From contig DASWHD010000022.1 in NCBI GenBank assembly GCA_036393335.1, positions 1 through 45,740 on the forward strand: 45,740 nucleotides of DNA, read 5' to 3'. Of the stretch, positions 41,021 through 45,740 are shown piece after piece. Every line of letters begins with the position of its first letter. Positions within the stretch are counted from its first letter, which is position 1. The notes under the pieces were generated by a model. The model ran no database searches, was not told the DNA's origin, and saw only the letters and a program-made list of their open reading frames with translations. The position numbers and the translations under genes were made by a program. The DNA comes from DASWHD01 sp036393335 (GTDB lineage Bacteria; CG2-30-53-67; CG2-30-70-394).

Positions 41021-41245
41021 CTAGCCCGCATTTCTCACCAGGGATCGTCGCGAGCACGCGCAAATGGCCGTAGATTCTGGCTGGCCCGCGGTAGGAGCCG
41101 AATCCCTTCGACGACCTGCCACCTTGCGTCGCCGATAGAATCGGCTCCTACCACGGACGAGGTGGGCCAGGAGATGCGGCCTGCCTGCCGGCAGGCAGGG
41201 CAGTTGCGCGGGCGTAGCAGAGGCATGGTGAGAAATGCGGGCTAG
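41021..41245. repeat. Composite TIR-BIME element, copy D (best preserved)
   Basis: A 225-bp element with perfect 20-bp terminal inverted repeats, CTAGCCCGCATTTCTCACCA at 41021-41040 and its complement at 41226-41245. The core at 41091-41151 is two inverted REP units with GTAG feet. The 20-bp palindrome CCTGCCTGCCGGCAGGCAGG (41180-41199) sits exactly where copies B and C have nothing. It lies between the clpC terminator and the kdsB start, so it forms the leader of the Kdo operon or contains its promoter. Confidence 0.9.
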
Positions 41246-41265
41246 GATCGGTTTGCACCAGCGCG

Positions 41266-41298
41266 AAAAAAGGGTGGGTCGCATTCCCCGACCCACCC
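41266..41298 (-). terminator. Intrinsic terminator of clpC
   Basis: On the minus strand a perfect 10-bp stem (GGGTGGGTCG at 41298-41289, CGACCCACCC at 41281-41272) with a 7-base loop is followed immediately by six T (41271-41266). It lies 45 bp after the clpC stop. Confidence 0.88.
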
Positions 41299-41343
41299 TA
41301 CTCACAGCGGCCATCGCCCCTCAAGGGGCGTCACGCGACGCTC

Positions 41344-43848
41344 TCAGGCACCGGTCTCCGCACCGGTCACCACCTCTTCTTGGGCATTGCTCCTGGCAGC
41401 GGAGGTCTCGGCGGCGGGGCGGGGCTCGGCGGCGAAGGTGAGCGCGTTGGTCTCCGGGTTGAGATCGATGCGTACTAGGGTGTCGGGCCCCACGTCGCCC
41501 CGCAGGATCATCTCCGAAAGCTGATCTTCCAAGTACTTCTGGATCGTGCGGCGCAGGGGCCGGGCTCCGAACTTGGGGTCGTAGCCGCGATCGATGAGCC
41601 AGTCCAGCGCGGTATCGCTGGCCGCGACGGTGAGATCCCGCTCCGCGAGCTCCTTGTTGAGGTCGCCGATCAACAGGCTGACGATGTCGCGCAGGTGGAG
41701 CTTGTCCAACGGGTGGAAGACCACCGTCTCGTCCAGGCGATTCAGGAACTCGGGATTGAAGCGCTCCTTCACCGCCTCCAAGACGTTGCCGGTGATCTTG
41801 TCCATCGACAAGAAGCCGTCCTCCCTGCCAAAGCCGACCGTGGCGTCCCGCTCGATCGAACGCGTGCCGAGGTTGGAGGTCATAATCAGGACGGTATTGG
41901 AAAAGTCGACCATGCGTCCGTAGTTGTCGGTGAGGTGACCGTCATCGAGCACCTGCAGGAGGATGTTGAAGATATCCGGATGGGCCTTCTCGATCTCATC
42001 CAGCAGGACCACCGAGTACGGCCGGCGACGCACCTTCTCGGTAAGCTGTCCACCCTCCTCATAGCCCACGTAGCCCGGAGGTGCCCCGGTCAGGGCGGAG
42101 ACGGTGAACTTCTCCATGAACTCGGACATGTCGACGCGGATCATCGCGTTCTCGTCGTCGAACAGGACCTTGGCCAGGGAACGAGCCAGCTCGGTCTTGC
42201 CGACGCCGGTCGGACCGAGGAACAGGAACGAGCCGATCGGCCGCCGCCGGTGCTTGAGGCCGGCGCGCGAGCGGCGAATGGCGCGGGCGACGGCCGAGAT
42301 CGCTGGATCCTGGCCGATGACCCGCTTGTGCAGCTCCGCCTCCATGCGCAGCAGCTTCTCGGTCTCCGACTCCTCCAGCCGGACGAGCGGGATGCCGGTC
42401 ATCTTAGCCACGATGTACTCGACGTTCTCCACCGTGATGGAGACCTTCGCCTTGTTCTGCTGTTCGCGCCACTCGTCCTTGGCGCGCTCGTACTCCTCGA
42501 TCAGGCGCTCTTCGCGATCGCGCAGCTTGGCGGCCTTCTCGAACTCTTGGAGCTTGATGTAGACCTCTTTCTCCTTGACCACCTCCTCGATCTCCCGCTC
42601 CTTCTCCTTCAGGGAGTCGGGGATGATGTATTTCTGTAGCTTGGCACGCGAACCGGCCTCGTCGATCACGTCGATCGCCTTGTCCGGCAGGTACTTGTTG
42701 GTGATGTAGCGATCGGAGAGCTTCACCGCCGCCACGATCGCCTCGGAGGTGATGTTGGCGAAGTGGTGCTCCTCGTAGCGCGGCTTCAGACCCTCGATGA
42801 TGTGGATCGACTCCTCGATCGAGGCGGGCGGCACCTCGATGGGCTGGAAGCGGCGATCCAAGGCGCCGTCCTTCTCGATGGTCTTGCGGTATTCCGCCGG
42901 GGTGGTGGCACCGATGCACTGCAACTCACCGCGCGACAGCGCCGGCTTGAGCATATTGGAGGCGTCCAGGGAACCCTCGGCGGCACCGGCGCCGATCAGC
43001 GTGTGCAGCTCGTCGATGAAGGTGATGATGCGTCCCTGCGAGGAGGTGATCTCCTTGACGATCGTCTTGAGCCGTTCCTCGAACTGGCCGCGGTACTTGG
43101 TACCGGCCACGATCGAGCCGAGATCGAGGGAGACCACGCGCCGGTTGTTCAGGCCCTCGGGCACCTCGTTGTCGGCGATGCGCTGGGAGAGTCCCTCGAC
43201 GATCGCGGTCTTGCCTACCCCCGGCTCGCCGATCAACACCGGATTGTTCTTGGTGCGGCGGCTGAGGATCTGCAGCAGGCGTTCGATCTCCGTGTCGCGC
43301 CCGATCACCGGATCGAGCTTGCCCTCACGGGCGAGCTCGGTGAGGTCGCGCCCGAACTCGTCGAGGGTCGGGGTCTCGCTCTTGGTCTTCTGCGGCGTAT
43401 TCTTCACCAGGTTGCGTTGCAGGATGTTGATGGTGAGCTGCCGCGCGCCGAAGATGTTGGCCCCCAGCGACCGCAGGATGTTGCCCGCGATCCCTTCCTC
43501 TTCACGGATCAGGCCGAGGAGGATGTGTTCGGAGCCGATGTAGTTGTGCTTGAGGAGGCGCGCCTCGTCGACCGCGAGCTCCAGGGCGCGACGCGCCTTG
43601 GAGGTGAATGGGATCTCGTCGTAGGTCAGCGTATTAGTGCCCTTGGGGATCGCCGCCTCGATGTCCTGGCGGACGCGTTCCGGATCGATCCCGAGCTTGC
43701 GCAGGATCAGGATCGGGAACTCGTCGTTCTGCGCCAGGATCCCCAGCAGGATGTGCTCCGTGCCGAGGAAGTCGTGGTTGAATTTCTCCGCCTCCTTGCG
43801 GGCCAAGATGATGATGTTGCGGGCTTTATCCGTAAAACGCTCAAACAT
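41344..43848 (-). CDS. clpC: ATP-dependent Clp protease ATP-binding subunit ClpC
   Basis: AAA+ unfoldase that feeds substrates to ClpP. The 834-residue product has two N-terminal Clp repeats (about 1-145), AAA-1 with Walker A GEPGVGKT (207-214), a middle domain with UVR-like helices (about 415-450, VYIKLQEFEKAAKLRDRE), AAA-2 with GPTGVGKT near 545 and pore loop GYVGYEEGG, and a Pro/Ala/Glu tail. The ATG at 43848 has AAGGAG six bases upstream. No ctsR, mcsA or mcsB lies nearby, unlike in Firmicutes. It has its own promoter (43914-43942) and terminator. Confidence 0.95.
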   Translation of the reverse strand: MFERFTDKARNIIILARKEAEKFNHDFLGTEHILLGILAQNDEFPILILRKLGIDPERVRQDIEAAIPKGTNTLTYDEIPFTSKARRALELAVDEARLLKHNYIGSEHILLGLIREEEGIAGNILRSLGANIFGARQLTINILQRNLVKNTPQKTKSETPTLDEFGRDLTELAREGKLDPVIGRDTEIERLLQILSRRTKNNPVLIGEPGVGKTAIVEGLSQRIADNEVPEGLNNRRVVSLDLGSIVAGTKYRGQFEERLKTIVKEITSSQGRIITFIDELHTLIGAGAAEGSLDASNMLKPALSRGELQCIGATTPAEYRKTIEKDGALDRRFQPIEVPPASIEESIHIIEGLKPRYEEHHFANITSEAIVAAVKLSDRYITNKYLPDKAIDVIDEAGSRAKLQKYIIPDSLKEKEREIEEVVKEKEVYIKLQEFEKAAKLRDREERLIEEYERAKDEWREQQNKAKVSITVENVEYIVAKMTGIPLVRLEESETEKLLRMEAELHKRVIGQDPAISAVARAIRRSRAGLKHRRRPIGSFLFLGPTGVGKTELARSLAKVLFDDENAMIRVDMSEFMEKFTVSALTGAPPGYVGYEEGGQLTEKVRRRPYSVVLLDEIEKAHPDIFNILLQVLDDGHLTDNYGRMVDFSNTVLIMTSNLGTRSIERDATVGFGREDGFLSMDKITGNVLEAVKERFNPEFLNRLDETVVFHPLDKLHLRDIVSLLIGDLNKELAERDLTVAASDTALDWLIDRGYDPKFGARPLRRTIQKYLEDQLSEMILRGDVGPDTLVRIDLNPETNALTFAAEPRPAAETSAARSNAQEEVVTGAETGA

Positions 43849-43913
43849 GCGTTTCTCCTTCATCCCCCAGTAGCGTAGAGGCGGTACGTGCAGCGCGAGG
43901 CTCAGCTTTCTTC

Positions 43914-43942
43914 ATACTAGGGACCGGCGAAAAAAGTGTCAA
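43914..43942 (-). promoter_or_regulatory. Sigma-70 promoter of clpC
   Basis: On the minus strand consensus TTGACA (43942-43937) and TAGTAT (43919-43914) are 17 bp apart, 66 bp upstream of the clpC ATG. The spacer contains a T-run. No CIRCE or HrcA-like inverted repeat was seen beside it. Confidence 0.78.
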
Positions 43943-44055
43943 CCCGGAGGAATTGTTATCCGATTGAAAACAAAGGTTTTTCTACGAAATGTCGGGCGCG
44001 AATCCAGGTTTCGTATAAAACCTAACACCGGCCCAATGTCTAGCCACGTCGCGCC

Positions 44056-45429
44056 TCACGTCACCTGCCGTGCTGGCTGCTTGGGGATATCGAGGTCACG
44101 CAGTTTATTGAACAACGTCTTGTAGCTGATTCCCAGGCGGTGGGCGGCCTCTCGCTTGTTCCACCCTACCTCCTCGAGGGTCGCCAGGAGGAGGGCGCGT
44201 TCGGTCTGGCGAGCCGCTCTCTGCCCCGCCGCCACGAGGGATGAGCCACTGGATGCCACTGGCTCGGCGGTCGCAGGGTGAACCCCCAGTTCCAAGGCAT
44301 CGGCCTCGACCACCGGGCCGTCGTTGAACAATACCGCCCGCTCCACGCAGTTGCGCAACTCGCGGATGTTCCCCGGCCAGGGGTGGCGCACCAGACACTG
44401 CCGCGCCTCTTGCGAAAACCGCAGCGCCGAGCCGCCCGCCGTCGCCGCACCGAGGAAGTGGTCGGCCAGGGGCAGGATGTCGTCGGGACGCTCGCGCAGG
44501 GGCGGTAAGCGAAACACGGCGACCGCCAGGCGATAAAATAAATCCTCTCGCAAGGCTCCGGCCGCGACCGCTCCTTCGAGGTCGCGGTTCGTGGCCGCGA
44601 TGTAGCGCACGTCGACCGGTTCCGGACGGCTGCCTCCCACGGGCGTGACCCGCGAGTCCTGCAACACCCGCAGCAGCTTGCCTTGCAGCCCGGGCTGCAT
44701 CTCGGTCAGCTCGTCGAGAAACAAGGTACCCCCGTGCGCCTCCCGGATCAGCCCCAGGCGATCGCCGTCGGCGCCGGTGAACGCCCCTTTCACGTGGCCA
44801 AACAGCTCGCTCTCCACCAACTGTGCGGGCAGCGCCGCACAGTTGACCGCCACGAAGGGCTGGTTCTCTCGCGGGCCAGAGGCGTGGATGAATCGCGCCA
44901 CGACCTCCTTACCCGTGCCGCTCTCCCCGGTCAGCAACACCGGCACGGCCGCACGGGCGGCGCGCCGCGCCTTCGCCAGGAGCGCAGCCATCGTCGAGCT
45001 CACCGCCACCACCGGGAAGACTTCTCGACCTCCGGCGGCCGCCCCATTCACGGCGGCATCGTCCGCCAGTAGCTGGTCGATGCGGGCGAGGAGCTCGTTC
45101 GTGTCAAACGGTTTGCAGATAAAGTCCGTGGCACCCCGGCGCATCGCCTCGACGGCGACGTCCACCGAGCCATAGGCGGTCATCAAGATCACCGGCGACC
45201 CTGGACAGCAGCGCCGGCTCTCTTGCAACACCTCTAGACCACTCCCGTCCGGGAGGCGGAGGTCGGTCAACACCAGGTCGGCACCCTGCTCCCGGAGATG
45301 CCGTCGGGCCGCGGCCGCGGTCGCAGCGGTGGCCACCTCATAACCCTCCAATGCCAAGGTCTGGGCCAGCATCTCCCGCATCGATCGGCGATCTTCGACC
45401 ACCAGCACGCGGCGCGCCGGAGCCCTCAC
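44056..45429 (-). CDS. Sigma-54-dependent response regulator (NtrC family)
   Basis: Predicted 457-residue transcription activator. Receiver (1-122) with phospho-acceptor D56 and K106; AAA+ domain (about 140-375) with Walker A GESGTGKE (168-175), an intact GAFTGA (215-220) that contacts sigma-54, and Walker B GGTLFLDEL; C-terminal Fis-type helix-turn-helix (LEEVGWNKREAAHRLGISYKT, about 415-445, shown in part). The GTG at 45429 overlaps the kinase stop (GTGA at 45426-45429). Together with the upstream kinase it forms a two-component pair. Unlike the regulator at 11863-13182, every sigma-54 motif is preserved. Target genes cannot be told. Confidence 0.93.
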   Translation of the reverse strand: MRAPARRVLVVEDRRSMREMLAQTLALEGYEVATAATAAAARRHLREQGADLVLTDLRLPDGSGLEVLQESRRCCPGSPVILMTAYGSVDVAVEAMRRGATDFICKPFDTNELLARIDQLLADDAAVNGAAAGGREVFPVVAVSSTMAALLAKARRAARAAVPVLLTGESGTGKEVVARFIHASGPRENQPFVAVNCAALPAQLVESELFGHVKGAFTGADGDRLGLIREAHGGTLFLDELTEMQPGLQGKLLRVLQDSRVTPVGGSRPEPVDVRYIAATNRDLEGAVAAGALREDLFYRLAVAVFRLPPLRERPDDILPLADHFLGAATAGGSALRFSQEARQCLVRHPWPGNIRELRNCVERAVLFNDGPVVEADALELGVHPATAEPVASSGSSLVAAGQRAARQTERALLLATLEEVGWNKREAAHRLGISYKTLFNKLRDLDIPKQPARQVT

Positions 45430-45740
45430 ACCGCCTCCCCTGCCGGGACCTTGGCCGCCGGCACGAAGGCGCGGGCGGTGGTGCCCCACCCCACCCGACT
45501 GGCGATCTCCAGGCGTCCTTCGTGGGCGACGATGACCCGTTGCGCGATGCTCATTCCCAGGCCCGTCCCCTCCGCCCGGGTAGTGAAGAAAGGATCGAAG
45601 ATGTGCTCCAAGTCCTCTTCGGAAATCCCGCAACCACGATCAGCGATCGCCACCTCGAAGCACCCCTGCTCCGGGTGTGCCGTGACGCACAGGTCGACGG
45701 TGGCGCCCGGGGAAGAGGCTTGCACGGCGTTGCGCAGGAG
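45426..45740 (-). CDS. Sensor histidine kinase, C-terminal part (truncated by the window edge)
   Basis: The last 104 residues of a histidine kinase whose start lies beyond the window. Visible HATPase_c motifs are the N box LLRNAVQAS at the very edge, G1 IADRGCGIS, F box FDPFFTT and G2 GTGLGMSIA. The end overlaps the start of the sigma-54 response regulator by 4 bases, so the two form an operon and most likely a cognate pair. The input domain is not in view. Confidence 0.9.
   Translation of the reverse strand, partial: LLRNAVQASSPGATVDLCVTAHPEQGCFEVAIADRGCGISEEDLEHIFDPFFTTRAEGTGLGMSIAQRVIVAHEGRLEIASRVGWGTTARAFVPAAKVPAGEAV

Noticed and set aside
10081..41245. The composite repeats as a CRISPR array
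   Set aside because: The copies are kilobases apart and internally palindromic, with no short regular spacers or cas genes.
41695..43878. Long plus-strand frames opposite clpC
   Set aside because: Antisense shadows of clpC; rich in Leu/Asp/Arg with no motifs.
1..45740. tRNA, rRNA or other standard RNA genes
   Set aside because: No T-arm-like GGTTCGANNCC with a matching acceptor stem, no rRNA-like sequence, and no tmRNA, RNase P or SRP RNA landmarks were seen by eye.

Overview
The window is high-GC DNA (about two thirds G+C by eye) from a Gram-negative bacterium. It carries the whole Kdo branch of LPS synthesis (kdsB, kdsA, kdsD, kdsC), outer-membrane-type and lipoprotein genes, a SurA-like foldase and a GspA/GspB pair. 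Other traits are more typical of Desulfobacterota ('Deltaproteobacteria') and related deep lineages than of Enterobacteria: an ftsH-folP-cdaA-ybbR-glmM block, ClpC rather than ClpB/ClpA, a fused homocysteine methyltransferase/MTHFR, and a Cys-type (metal-dependent) KdsA. The phylum is an inference. No rRNA, tRNA, CRISPR, phage or intact transposase gene was seen.

Layout. 0.3-8.5 kb: a pseudo-receiver gene divergent from recN, then plus-strand genes for an acidic-substrate symporter with a large loop insert, acylphosphatase, PepA and the methionine-synthesis fusion. 8.6-15.0 kb (minus strand): a lipoprotein/beta-barrel pair, an HD phosphohydrolase, and a tightly coupled queD - hybrid histidine kinase - NtrC-like regulator operon whose regulator has lost its GAFTGA loop. 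15.3-20.7 kb: erpA facing an ilvE-SDR-DHOD-family operon across a shared terminator, then a short SurA-like gene divergent from hemL. 20.8-25.5 kb: a B12-type radical SAM gene and gspA/gspB. 25.5-26.9 kb is gene-poor, with stacked hairpins, a 14-G tract and at most one tiny lipoprotein gene. 26.9-33.9 kb: ftsH, folP, cdaA, ybbR, glmM, which combine membrane proteolysis, folate, c-di-AMP signalling and the first committed step to UDP-GlcNAc. 34.0-41.0 kb (minus strand): a SET-domain gene, then kdsB-pyrG-kdsA-kdsD-kdsC-pgsA, where PyrG makes the CTP that KdsB uses directly and that phospholipid synthesis needs before PgsA. 41.3-45.7 kb: clpC with a clear sigma-70 promoter and terminator, and the C-terminal end of a sensor kinase with its sigma-54 response regulator.

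The most unusual feature is a family of interspersed composite repeats. Four copies (10081-10338, 34566-34796, 36405-36600, 41021-41245) have 17-20 bp terminal inverted repeats like a MITE. Each encloses a pair of inverted REP hairpins with GTAG feet (a BIME). A fifth BIME without the outer repeats lies at 4670-4845 and is itself interrupted by a 38-bp perfect palindrome. All four composites point the same way and lie 20-123 bp upstream of a minus-strand start codon. One occupies the only space available for a promoter of the Kdo operon, and another splits that operon between kdsD and kdsC.
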